Below are positions 24,660-35,431 of a DNA stretch of 64,000 nt, piece by piece (the stretch's first letter is position 1; each line of letters starts with the position of its first letter). The notes beneath the pieces are model-generated. The model ran no database searches. It was not told where the DNA came from and was given only the letters and a program-made list of their open reading frames with translations. Source of the DNA: Carnegiea gigantea (lineage: Eukaryota > Streptophyta > Magnoliopsida > Caryophyllales > Cactaceae); the NCBI GenBank assembly GCA_029747015.1, contig JAKOGI010000539.1, forward strand, positions 410,001-474,000, read 5' to 3'. The position numbers and the translations under genes were made by a program.

Positions 24660-26040
24660 CTAAAAGCGTCCTTTGTTTAGATAGAATTTCCAATGGAATT
24701 TTTCCTTCTCTCAGAAAATTCATTTATTGACGGATATTCTGATGTACTATATCCGTTGGAATGCAGCCCGTCAGGAAAGGGCTCTGAAGGACTGACACAT
24801 TTCGTCGGATACTTTCCGAACGAATGATACAGTCCGTCGGACCAATTTTCCGATGGAAAACACCGCCGGAACACCTTCGGATGGAAAGGCTTGTCAAATA
24901 AAAACGATTCTGCAAAATATTCAAAAAAAGTACAAGGGGAGACGCTTGTTAGAAAATCTAGGACTATGTCAGAAATCCATCAGTATACATCAAAATCTGA
25001 AGGAAATTCCATTGGAATGTCGGAATTAGTTGGACTTCATAGGGAATTCCGTTGGAATCCGTAGAAGTTCATCGAAACCCGTCAAATTTGCATTAGGAAT
25101 TTTTTAAAAAAAACATACACCATTCTAAACTAAATTACCCAATCGCCCAATAATGTTGCAATGTAACTACATCGACAAAACCTGAAAACTTTCATGTTTA
25201 CCACAACTACCACAAGTCTCAGATTTTATTCAACCACCACAAGTCTCAAATTTTATTCAACCACCACAAATACATAAGTTCAACACAATCACCCCAAACC
25301 TCAAGTTCAACTGAATAAGAAACCAACAAGTACAAAGTTTAATAAAACCATAACAATCCAATAACATAACAAACCAATCAACTCCGATGTTCAACATAGC
25401 CAAATCCCATAAACTTTAGTAGTAGAAATAATTGTAGTTAGTGTCCTGATCATACCCAACATTTTCGCCATTTGAATTGTCGTCATCATGATCATTCTCA
25501 TCGTCATCATGATCATTATCATGGCACTCAGGTTGAGAGAGAGGTGGAAGAGGGATGTAAGGAGCAGAGTAACGGAGATGTCGAGGGCGTAAAAAAGGGG
25601 GTGGACAAGATATAGAGCCAGACTCTTGTTGAGATATGATGAATTTATTTAGTGTATTTTGCACCCAATAAGTTGCACTCAACATCATAACTTTGTCTTC
25701 CAAATGGTGGTTTCTCTCTTCTGTTCTGCATTTTTTCCCGCCATTAAAGTCAATTCATTGTTCAATAGAGTGATTGTCTCTCACACATCAGGCTCTTGAT
25801 TTTGACTAATCTTGGAGGTTGCGGTGGACTTAAAAATATGCCTCAATTTCACCCCTTCTAAACCTAGCCTATAGACACAATCCTTTTTGCTCAAATGCCC
25901 TTGAACCTAAAGCTCTGTCTTTGATGGAATTTCATATGCATCAGAGCTAGGACTTGTTGAAGATTGAGAGATTTGTTCCCATTTCTGTTAATGCTTCTCA
26001 TATAAAATAAGATTCAAAAGATTAAACATTAAAAGTATAG
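24660..26040 (-). mobile_element. CACTA (En/Spm-type) transposon remnant
   Basis: The left 420 bp contains many short copies, in both orientations, of a TCCGTCGGA-like motif, for example near 24748, 24801, 24833, 24849 and 25047. Such subterminal repeats are typical of plant CACTA elements. The adjacent minus-strand coding remnant resembles the Ptta/En/Spm accessory protein. I could not see intact CACTA/TAGTG ends or a 3-bp duplication, so the termini are decayed or absent. Confidence 0.65.
25416..25975 (-). pseudogene. Ptta/En/Spm-family accessory ORF, partial
   Basis: An open frame of 95 codons (25416-25703) ends in an Asp/Asn-rich acidic tail (DNDHDDDENDHDDD). Upstream in broken frames are KDCVYRLG and an ETITLLNNELTLM-like coiled-coil segment. 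This order, a conserved GLG-type block then a coiled coil then an acidic tail, is that of plant transposase-associated Ptta/En/Spm proteins as I know them. At least one stop interrupts it near 25785. The assignment rests on remembered family features. Confidence 0.5.
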
Positions 26041-26079
26041 CATGAAAATCACGAAAATGAAATGATCTATCCTAGTTGT

Positions 26080-27410
26080 AGTTATCTTAGACTGTGTTCA
26101 CTAAGTTTTGCAGATGACCTATTATTGTTTTGTAGAGGAGATGCACTTAGTTTGAGAAGTATAATGCCACTTTTGCATGTTTCTCAATTGCTCAGGCCTT
26201 GAGGCTAATTTGGAGAAATCTTCAATTGTCTTTGCTAGAATAGGGATACATAACGGGAAAAAGATGCTGGATATTACTGGTGTCAAGAAGAATGGGCTCT
26301 CATTCAGATATCTTGGTGTCCATGTTAAGCCACAAAGATTAACAAGGATAGATTCCTAGACATTAATTGAAAGAATCACAGCCAGAATCGCTCAATGGTC
26401 ATCCCAAAAGCTCTTGTGCAGGGAAAATCCAAGTTATCAATTTAGTTCTGGTAAGTATAGTTATTTACTGGTCTTAACATTTTAGTTAACATAAGAGGGT
26501 GCTGACAAGGTGACCTAGATTTGTAGACAATTCCTCTGGAGAGTTAATCAAGATCAGGAGAAACATGCTCTGGTGGCATAGGACATACCCCCCAACAAAA
26601 AGGTGGAACGGAAATAAGGGATTGTTTTACTTTGGATGGTAGCAACTATTATAAAGTTCATTTCGCATTTGACCGTGTTAAAGGGCTATTTATTGCTCAG
26701 ATGGGACAACCATTATTGTTTAAAGGGGAAAACTATATAGGATTGTGGTGTGTCTTCAAAGAATAGTTGGTACTGTCTAGATTGCTACAAGTAAGAGACA
26801 TTATGATTGCTGGGTTCAATACAGTAAGCTCCACCTATTAGGAAAGCATAATGGGAAATGCACCATTAGACAAGGGTATAAATGGCTTACGAACAAAGGT
26901 CAAACATCAAATTGGCATCCCCTAATATGGCATAAATATAGAATTCCTAGACATGCTTTTGTTGCTTGGTTGGTCATGTTTAAAAAACTCCTCAGTAGAA
27001 ACAATTTACTACATTTTGGGAGCTTAATTGAGACAGGGGGTGTGTTATGTAATATTAACTTAGAGAATCATGATCATCTGTTTTTCAAATGAACATACAC
27101 ATAAACTATTTGCTCTTTGATATTGGATGAGTTATCCCGAATTCGTAATTGGAGCTGTGCATGGGGACACTAGCAGGGAAATTATTGCAATTTACAAGAA
27201 GCAAAAGACACAAACAAAGATTATTCATTGTTTTTGCAATAGTGATATACATGGTCTGGAAGGAAAGAAACAATAGAATTTTCACAAAAACTGCTAAAGA
27301 TTGCTTTACTATGAAAAGTGAATGCGGTAGAATTTTGTTGAGTAGATTTAGGGGGCTTGCTGTTTGGGTCATGTTCTTCTCAACTTATGCTAAGTACTTA
27401 TCATAAGTAT
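26080..27410 (+). pseudogene. L1-type LINE ORF2, C-terminal half, decayed
   Basis: Broken frames give, in order, the end of the reverse transcriptase (CSGLEANLEKSSIVF, then LSFRYLGVHVKPQRL at about 26295, then IERITARIAQWS), a linker, and the zf-RVT block at about 26920-27090 (HPLIWHKYRIPRHAFVAWL, LLHFGSLIETGGVLC, HDHLFF). The C-terminal tail IYMVWKERNNRIF is at about 27250. This is the standard layout of plant L1 ORF2 downstream of the catalytic motif. Multiple stops, including one at 26357-26359, make it non-functional. The 5' half is missing or lost in the CACTA remnant. Confidence 0.85.
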
Positions 27411-28243
27411 TTAGCACAATTTAGTACAATTCAGCATGATTCAACACAATTCAGCACTGTTAAATACTTATTAAAAATACCTAGTTATATTTTCTTCAAT
27501 CATTCAATATGTTTCAGCAGCATGTTTTAACAATAAGTATCAATAAATACTTCTTATAAGTCGAAAAAAACATGCTGTTAATGTAATTAACAATTCTAAC
27601 CTCAGTTGTGCCCGAGATTGGCTATAATTAGAGCCGGAAAATAGATCAAGTCGGGTTAAATTCATGTTTGTGTCAAACTTAAATGGGTTAAAATCCATCA
27701 ACTTGAACCTAGCCCTTTTATTAAATGAGTTGGAAAACCTTGACCTATTCCTATTTAATTTTAAATTCGATTAACATGATTTTGACCTATTTACCCCGTT
27801 TAAGATAAATGGTTCAAGTTTCCTTTAAACTGATATCTAATTATATAGTATAAAAAATTAAGTTTATATAACATATGAAGCAATTGCTTTTTTTTTTTTT
27901 TTTTTTAAGTTCCTCCGATTCATCACAATTTACATTTATACATACATACATACACACACACACACGCACGCACACATATATAATTTTTGTGTTCTTAAGT
28001 ATCAAATAAAAGTGTAAACAGGTAAATGATAAACGAGTTATCAAGTTGACCTGCTTAACCTATTCAATTAAATGCACTCAATAGGTTTTTTTTTTTTTTT
28101 TTTTGTGTCGAGAATCTCAACCTGAAACTAATCCATTTAGTTAAACGAGTTAAACGTATCAACTCATTTAATTAAACGAGTTGAAAATCTTTATCCAAAT
28201 TCGCTTAACTTTGTGTTGATTTCGAGTCAGTTTGTCTAACTTA
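27411..28243. other. AT-rich repeat-like DNA
   Basis: No gene. It contains clustered variants of CAATTCAGCA (27420-27460), TTAAACGAGTT (28140-28190), two long T-runs (27887-27906 and 28087-28104) and a small CATA/CACA microsatellite (27940-27980). It is probably composed of decayed MITE sequence, but I could not define ends. Confidence 0.4.
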
Positions 28244-28482
28244 GGTCCTGTTCTTTTTATTAGTAAATTCTAATTTACCAACTTTAATTTATTTCACGAA
28301 CTTCAATAAAAAAATACCAACTTTAATAAACTTTAATACACTTCAACTCACTTCAATCCACTATTTTAATCAACTTCTACTCATCATATAAAAAAATATA
28401 CTAATCTAAATCAAAAAAATACCCATTTCAACCCATTTTATTCATTTTCTAATCCCTATTTTCTAACGAAAAGAATAGACCC
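28244..28482. mobile_element. Tourist-like MITE, copy 2 (inverted relative to copy 1)
   Basis: A 239-bp element with ends GGTCCTGTTCTTTTT and, at the right, CGAAAAGAATAGACCC. The flanks are TTA (28241-28243) and TTT (28483-28485). The interior repeats AACTTCAATCCACT-like units, which are the reverse complement of the AGTGGGTTGAAGTT units in the copy at 19346-19619. It lies about 600 bp upstream of the likely transcription start of the LysM gene. Confidence 0.7.
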
Positions 28483-28485
28483 TTT

Positions 28486-29099
28486 GATTATAATATTTTG
28501 GAGGCTTTGAAATGAAATATGTCTCACCTTTATCCCCAAAAAAAAAAATTTCAATTTTTTCCCCCAATTCTCAAATAGAGAAAATATAAACGATCACAAA
28601 AAGAAAGTAGACCCTATCCAACCACTTCAGTACAGTCCAATCCATCATCGTTGGAAATGTACTAGATTAAATCAATCCTTTATTCGTGGTCACTATATCC
28701 TTTCCCTCCTGTAATAGCTTATAATTATATCCTTCAACAACATAATTGTAATTATCATTAATTAATTCATTAAAAAAAGGCCAAAGCTAGAAGTATAGGC
28801 AGTACCAATAGGCAGTGGCAGCGGGGAGCAAGTAACAATGCTTTCCGGCTGGATTTAGGTAAGAGAGGAACAAAGAGAAGAAACTATCCTTCAAAAACAA
28901 AAAAAGAAAAAGAAAAAGGAAAGGGGGGTAGTCCCAAAAATCCCAATGAATAAAATAAATAAAAAGCGAGACGATCTGTATTTATTTTTATTCAATTTAT
29001 TTATTATTTCTTTTCAGACTGTCTTTCTTTTGGGGCGGAATTCCGCCGGTACACAAACACTGTAAAACGAGTGTAGTTGGCGAACAAATCAGAAGCGTG
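28486..29099 (+). promoter_or_regulatory. Upstream region of the LysM gene
   Basis: About 600 bp between the Tourist-like MITE and the pyrimidine-rich leader of the LysM gene. I see no single convincing TATA box near the expected start. An A-rich/G-rich stretch lies at 28850-28930. No other gene is visible. The promoter assignment is by position only. Confidence 0.4.
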
Positions 29100-29399
29100 A
29101 GACTGCCCCGTGTTTTTCTCTCTCTTCCAGATCTCTCTCTCGTGTTTCTCTCTCTATACCTTCTCTTTCCAACCCCAGAAAAATATATTTCCTCCATTTC
29201 TTCTTCAATTATTGTTGCTTTTGCTTTGCTTTTCCCTTTCCCCAATTCTCGGTTGATTTCAGTTTGCGTCTGCATTTCTGCCCAGAATTCAATTAGGGTT
29301 ACCTTTTTCTCTGCTTGATCGGAAATTTGGATCGATTCATCATCCACTTGCATTGGGACGAATTCGTGCTGATTTGTGTGACGAAGATTTTCTGCAACG

Positions 29400-29405
29400 A
29401 TGTGA
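29400..29405 (+). promoter_or_regulatory. Start-stop upstream ORF (ATG TGA)
   Basis: ATG directly followed by TGA, 121 bases before the main ATG. Start-stop elements can stall or reduce downstream initiation in plants; that effect here is inference. Confidence 0.5.
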
Positions 29406-29454
29406 ATTTTGCGGAGTTAGGTTTTGTATCGTAAGATTTGGGAATCGAGATCAG

Positions 29455-29472
29455 ATGCTTGTTTTGCGGTGA
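29455..29472 (+). promoter_or_regulatory. Five-codon upstream ORF
   Basis: ATG CTT GTT TTG CGG TGA, ending 54 bases before the main ATG. It and the start-stop element are the only upstream ATGs in the leader. Confidence 0.5.
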
Positions 29473-29526
29473 GATCGGGTCGGAGGTGCTTCGGATTTGG
29501 ATCCGGCCTTGCTGCGGGACGGAGCG

Positions 29527-32500
29527 ATGGGATTTGAGAGAATGCACGGTAATGGAAATGGAAGTGGATTGATTTACGATCATGAGGAGAGAGAAAATGG
29601 CGGTGAGAATAGTCCGAGAGTGGCGTCCTTGAAGGTGTTTCCGGTTTCATCATCATCGACATCGGCATCTTCATCTTCATCTTCAAGCTCTTCTCCACGC
29701 CGATACATCGAGCATCATGTTACCAAGTACGATACCCTTGCTGGTATCGCCATTAGATACGGTGTTGAGGTAATCGAATATTCCTTTTTTTTGTTATTTT
29801 AATAGATTGTTGAACCTCACAGTTGTTTTGATACGCTGAACGTGTCTTCTGAAGACTTTCTCTGGCCGAGTATGACCATTTGGTATTGTCGGATATCTCC
29901 GTGCCGCATCCAGATTCATGCCGACAGATTTTGGCGCTGGAAATGTGTGCTTTCATTTATCTAACCACCCCCCCCCCCCCCAAAAAAAAACCCCCCAAAA
30001 AAAGAAAAAAAGAAAAAAAAAACGGAAAAGGATTTGGGGGCAGGCGAATTTCATGTTGGGTGACCGAGGATAACTTTGGTTTGATGAACGTGAAGTGGTG
30101 ATAAGAGATCATGTAAGTCATGCTTGGAGTTGGAATAATGAGTTGCTATGTTTTTTTCTTCAACATGGATCTTTGAGTACAGTTCCCCTTGCTTAGCACA
30201 ATAATCTAGGTATTTGCCAGCCTGATGAGACATGATGGAACAACTTTCTGTTGAATTTGGATTTGATTTGTTTCATAATATTGTTTATATCTAAGAATGT
30301 TGGCTAGTGTACTGTGCTCCAATCTTGCTGGGGGTTTTCCTTTGCTGATAATATGAGAGTTTGGCATTCTTCTAGGTAGCTGACATCAAGAAGATGAACG
30401 GCTTAGTCACGGATCTTCAAATGTTTGGCCTCAAGACACTTCAAATTCCACTGCCTGGGAGGCATCCTCCATCTCCTTGCTTAACAAATGGTCACGGCAC
30501 TTCTGGGTATGTTACCTGGATTCCTTTGCCCCCTCCCTCCTTTGAATTGACCCATGTGTGATTTTCTATTCCTGGCCAATCTCTGAATATGCCACTTACA
30601 TCATGTTGTGTGTACTCTGACTGAAGGATGGTCAACATCAGTGCACTTCAATTCTCTAATTCTCTTTGCCATTATTTCAGATTCATGGTGTGTGTGTTGA
30701 TTTGTTTCTAACAGATGTTATCTTCCATAGTTCCATGTTAAGGGAATGGGCATAATTATTATGCGGACTCTTGATTTGGAATTGGTTTGGATGTTTTTAA
30801 TATTAAAAAAAAAAATAGAATGGGTGCGGTGGATACCCCATTGAAACACTCCTCGCCGATTGATTGTACTGAACTCTGATTCTGTCATCTCGGTGTCTCA
30901 TGTTGCACCACTGGAGTTTATTAATTCTGACCTGTAGTTGTAGTGCTCAGAAGCTACATACAACTGTGTAATCCTTCGGAAGCAAATATGTCATGCAATA
31001 CAAGAGTGACATAGTATGTGACTATGTCGACAATGATGAACTGCAGTCTGCTTGAGGAATGATTAGCAAGAAAACATAGATTGGCATGTGAAGGGAATGG
31101 GCAATTTAGGCTTTAACAGGATATTTGCGGATGGATCATGCAGTTTAGTTGTAGTAGTTTTCCTAGTGGTTCATGCACTCAAGATTCTCTGTCCACACAA
31201 TTGCTGCCGAATTATGGGACTTGAGATAGGCCGAGCATAGTTCTTCATGCTTTCCTAATAATTGTCTGTTGAATAGTGAGAGTACTCTCTGATCTTTTGT
31301 AGAGCCTATGTCATAGAGTTTTTCGTAACATTGTTTTTTGAGCACGGCGGGGGGGGGGGGGGGGAATGGTTTTAATTTATTGAACAGAGCCAACTAATTG
31401 CCCAAACAGATTGGTCCTCAAGGGCTCACTTCCGAGTTGAACGTGCTTATAACGTGTTAAAGGAAAATAACTGACTGGCTTTACTTTCATTATCTTTTTT
31501 TTCTCTTTTTCTCTCTGCTACCTTTAAGCATTGTCTAACTTAGGCTCCAACCCCAAGATAGTTGTGTGAATGATAGAAGAAGAGTCGAGAATTTATGCCT
31601 TTTGCAAGTTCAGGCCAGACGTTTAGGTTGCATGTGGAAGTAGAAAGAGGAACGCTAATTGCTCAGGGTCAAAGCTCTATCTATAGTGTTAGCAGCGCTC
31701 TCAATTGTTGGCAGGAGGCTATAGCTGCATGCTGCATTTATTGTCCCGTGTAGGGGTGGGCAACGGACCAGATCAGGTCGGGTTAGGGTCTGCCCAATTA
31801 TAAAGTGGTTTGCGTCGGGTCGGGTCATGACCGCCCCGTTAACAATGTAAGCCAGATAAATTTTGTGGCAGATCCCTAACACACTAGAGTTTCTTTATTG
31901 TATTTCATGAAACATATCATACTGTAATATGAGGTCAGGGCCCTCAAGGATTCGTCAGCTGACCCTTGCTCGTGTAATGTTTACTGAAGACTTGTATGAA
32001 AAATGTTGTGCTATCGTAATTGACTTGTATTCTTGAGTTCTTTGACACTGGCAATTCTTGAGTTAATAAATCCAGTGCAGTGACTGCAGTCCATGTCCTT
32101 ATGGGTTTCTCAGCTGATCCATTCTGGTGGAATGTTTATTGATGACTTGCTTGAACAATGCTGTGATGTTGTAATTGACTTGTGTTCTTGGTTCTCTGAC
32201 ACTCTCAAATCTTGAGTAAATAATTCTAGTGTGTGTTACAGTCATTTCCCTCACAAGGAATATTGTGACTAGTTGACTTGATGTGTACTAGTTCTTTGGC
32301 ATTTTCAATCCACCAAAAGAAGTAGATGATTTGATTTGATTTGTGGATATTCTTGGCATTACCAAAATTTTGGCAGAGCAAGATGTGATAGAAGCAAGTG
32401 ACTCTTCAAGAAATGATATTTGCTTGGCAAAATGTATGTGACTTCATGTCACATTAAAGCCATTGCTCTGTCTTTGACTGGGCCCTTAGCCACCTGAAAA

Positions 32501-33530
32501 TTAAAGATGAGACATGGAGTGTTGGACTTGTAGGACATAATGCTGCTAGGGAAAAATGCATACTCCCATGTAATGTTTGTTGGAGGTTTTGGGGGGGGGG
32601 GGGTTTACTCATGTTGTTGGATGGCTGTACACTTTTGCCATATAAGAGTTCATATAATATGTAAAAGAACTGAAGTCTGTCAGAAGTCTATTTCTTTTGC
32701 TGCCATGGTACAGATCGCTCTGTAAATACATTTACAAGTTGGCAGCTTATTGCAATGTGGCTAACGTAAAGAAATATTCTACCAGACAATCCAGGTCTGA
32801 GCAGACTCCACGTCGTACTCGGACTGATCTCCTCGAGTCATTCCATTCATTGAGAGTTACACCAGAACGCAACGTGTCACCTGCCATGAGCACGCTACAG
32901 GGCTACTATGGGCTGACTGCCAAGAGAAGCACGTCTGAAGGGTGTGAAATGGCTGTTTACAGCAAAGGAAACGGCATTTACCATGAAGATGAAGGCTTTT
33001 CAACGCCATCCCTGATTAATCCCCCTCTCAGTCATGGTAGGAGATCCAGAAGCATGGCTAATGGTTTCAAGACCGAAGAATGCGATCCAGCAGATGATGT
33101 GGGTGCAGACATCAGTAAATGGATGGACAAACTCAGCAGGCGGCGTCAAAAATCAGAAGCTGACTTCACTCGTGCTCCGGAGAAAGTGTTAAAGGAAGAA
33201 AGCAGCAGTGGTGGTTGGTTTTCTGCAATCACAGGGAAAGGCTTGGCTCTTAGGTCAAAAGCAGCAAGCCGAACTAATCTAGCCTCTGATGCTGAGGTTG
33301 GTGGGACAAATGGATTACCACCACTTCCAGGGGACACTGCTGTGGCTGATAGTTCATCAGCAGTAAGAAAGTCCTCCAGCACATCAAGTTTACAAGAGCA
33401 GGACAATAACAGTACTTCATCTATATGGTCCTCGTTAAAGCCAGACATACAGGCAGCCCTAGGGAAACCCCTCTTTGATGGCCTGTCAAAACCCATCACT
33501 GGTCGAAGAGCGAAAGCTGCTCTTGACTAG
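29527..33530 (+). CDS. LysM domain-containing protein (intracellular type), three exons
   Basis: Exons are 29527-29769, 30376-30506 and 32786-33530 (372 residues); an alternative third acceptor at 32795 removes three residues. All introns are GT-AG with matching phases. Residues 1-59 are low-complexity, with a run of nine Ser before PRR. The single LysM domain covers about 60-108 (HHVTKYDTLAGIAIRYGVEV, split by intron 1, then ADIKKMNGLVTDLQMF and LQIPLPGRHPPSP). The rest is Ser/Arg-rich and ends in WSSLKPDIQAALGKPLFDGL and TGRRAKAALD. LysM domains bind N-acetylglucosamine glycans in secreted receptors. This protein has no signal peptide, membrane segment or kinase domain, so it belongs to the predicted non-secreted plant LysM proteins, whose ligand and role are unclear. 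It converges on the HUA2-like gene. Confidence 0.92.
31752..31880. mobile_element. Fragment of a hAT-type MITE in LysM intron 2
   Basis: It starts TAGGGGTGGGCAACGG and carries GGTCGGGTTAGGG and GTCGGGTCGGGTCATGACC, the CGGGT-rich composition of plant hAT MITEs. It ends near GATCCCTAAC, which can pair with the start only partly. No clear target duplication is visible. Confidence 0.5.
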
Positions 33531-33900
33531 CAGCACAGGTTTTTTCCAGTGCAATTTTATACGCTTTTAAGTCCTTTTGACCCTGTGCCACATGAAGAAA
33601 GAAAGGAATTGATTGTTGCGGAGTTGTGCAGAAGTGCATGGTTGGGAAAGTCTGCACGGATAGCTCATTGCTCCGCCATTGAGAGAATTGCTGCAACCTA
33701 ACGTAAGAGGAAGCGTTTTATAGTGGCACCATTTCATTGATGATTACTATATGATACAAATGGGTGAGATTTTACTCCTTCCGTTCTTTTGCCCCTGGTT
33801 TTTTGATCCAAAGCTGTAATGCTATCAAAAGGGAGATTTGTATATTGGATTAGTAGGAGTCATTAGAAATAAACAGGTTGGTAGTAGCATATGTATTCTT
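33531..33900 (+). terminator. 3' UTR of the LysM gene with candidate poly(A) signal
   Basis: AATAAA occurs at 33868-33873, about 340 bases after the stop codon, followed by a T/G-rich stretch (GGTTGGTAG, then TTATATTTTATT). No other canonical AATAAA lies between it and the stop. Plant poly(A) signals are loose, so this is only the best candidate. Confidence 0.45.
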
Positions 33901-35147
33901 ATATTTTATTAAGATTATGATTTGTTATAACGATGATGTTCCATTGTTGATCCATGCGGTTGCATAGCAACCATAATTTGCAGCGATTGTAATTTGTTTG
34001 CAACTGTTCCGGAGCTTTAGAATGCCGATCTGATTAGGGCTTGAGATAGCTTGGGTTTGAAGGGGGTCTGACTTCCTAGGGGGTTTTCCACACTCCCTTT
34101 CTCCAACACCCAAAAAAAACAAAAACAGAGAGAAGAATATGAGCATTAGCAGAGAGGGAAGAATAAACTCCATCCAGCGAACTCGTTGGTCCGAATTTTC
34201 ACCCGGCTAACTTGCATATCCTGCAGTTACTTGTTTATTACGTTACGTGGAGGGAGGCTGTCAAAGGATGGGTTTCCCTTTTTTAGCGACTGGCCATACA
34301 AATGGCATATGCTGTTGTGATTTATTAATGTATGAATGCTATAATCTTTTAATATATGGTGGGGTTTATTCTATTCCTTTGGACTTCTTTGTCATGGTCA
34401 ATCATCGCACGTTCTTCATATTGTGACTTCGATTCTTCATTCTTCCTTCATGTAATTATAAATGAATACAAAAGAACAATTAGAAATGAAGATTACATCG
34501 AAGAATTAAGCATCTAGCAAAAGTAAAATTCAGCATTTAATAAACAGCTCACATAACTTCATTGATATTCTTTTTAAACTACATATCCATGTAAATGTAA
34601 ATAACCTTCAATAACTTCACAACTCTCTTGTCCTTTGTAAACCTCATCAACATCTAGGTCCCGACAGCATCCGATAAAATTGTTGGACGGCCCCATTCAA
34701 CCATGACTCGTACACAAAAGAGGCGCGAATATGCATCAAACGAACATGTAGAAACTCTCAGGACAAAGTTAAGACTTCATCAGAACATAACTACTCATAA
34801 AATTGAACCCCAGGGATCAAAAAAAAGGGAATAGATGTTGTACAAGTCCAAAAATCGATGGGCGTGGGAGAGCATTTCAAGAGTAGGAAACCACTTTTTG
34901 ACATTCCCACCAACTACTCTTACCCTTCGTCAATTGTCACAATTATTATTAGAGATGTCGGCTTCTACTTTGTGTAACGTGGAAGTGGAAACATTATTGC
35001 CTCGTGTAATCAAATATCCCTATTAATTAAATTAAAAGCTAACATTTTCAGGACCAGCAAGAGAAAGATTACCGAATTTATGCTTCTTTTTAAAATTACC
35101 ATAATTTAAAAAGCATGAAGTTGATGATTATTAACATGCACAATAAT
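33901..35147. other. Intergenic DNA downstream of the LysM gene
   Basis: I see no gene. The frames present are short and lack recognisable composition. No terminal repeats are evident until the MITE at 35148. Confidence 0.4.
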
Positions 35148-35431
35148 CCTATTTGACAAACAACGGTTAGCTATTAACTGTTTGAGTTAGCTGTTTTTAT
35201 TAACTGTTTGCTGAAAAACAATTTGTTAAAATTAACTATTTCTGATAAAGCTGTGAGAGAAAAAGCTAATTCTTCAAAAAGTTATTCTAAAAGCTTATTG
35301 AATTAGTTTTTTCAAATTAGCTTTTTGAATCCAAAAAGCTCTTTCACCAAACACCCAGACTATCTTTTTTATTTGATCAAACAGCTAATTTTGGTCAAAA
35401 AAATTCTTCAAAAAACTATTTGTCAAATACC
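35148..35431. mobile_element. hAT-like MITE (TTTGACAAACA family)
   Basis: The ends are CCTATTTGACAAACA and, at the right, TGTCAAATACC. The interior is rich in GTTAGCTATTAACTGTTT-like units and AAAAAGCT, the composition of a common plant MITE group whose ends read TTTGGCAAACAGCT. No clear 8-bp duplication is visible, so the superfamily is inferred from resemblance. Confidence 0.6.

Larger units (their letters stand above)
29100..29526 (+). promoter_or_regulatory. Pyrimidine-rich 5' leader of the LysM gene
   Basis: The stretch begins with CT-rich tracts (TCTCTCTCTTCC and TCTCTCTATACC), a composition common in plant 5' UTRs. From 29100 to 29399 it contains no ATG on the plus strand. Two very short upstream frames then precede the main start. 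The exact transcription start cannot be fixed from sequence. Confidence 0.55.
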
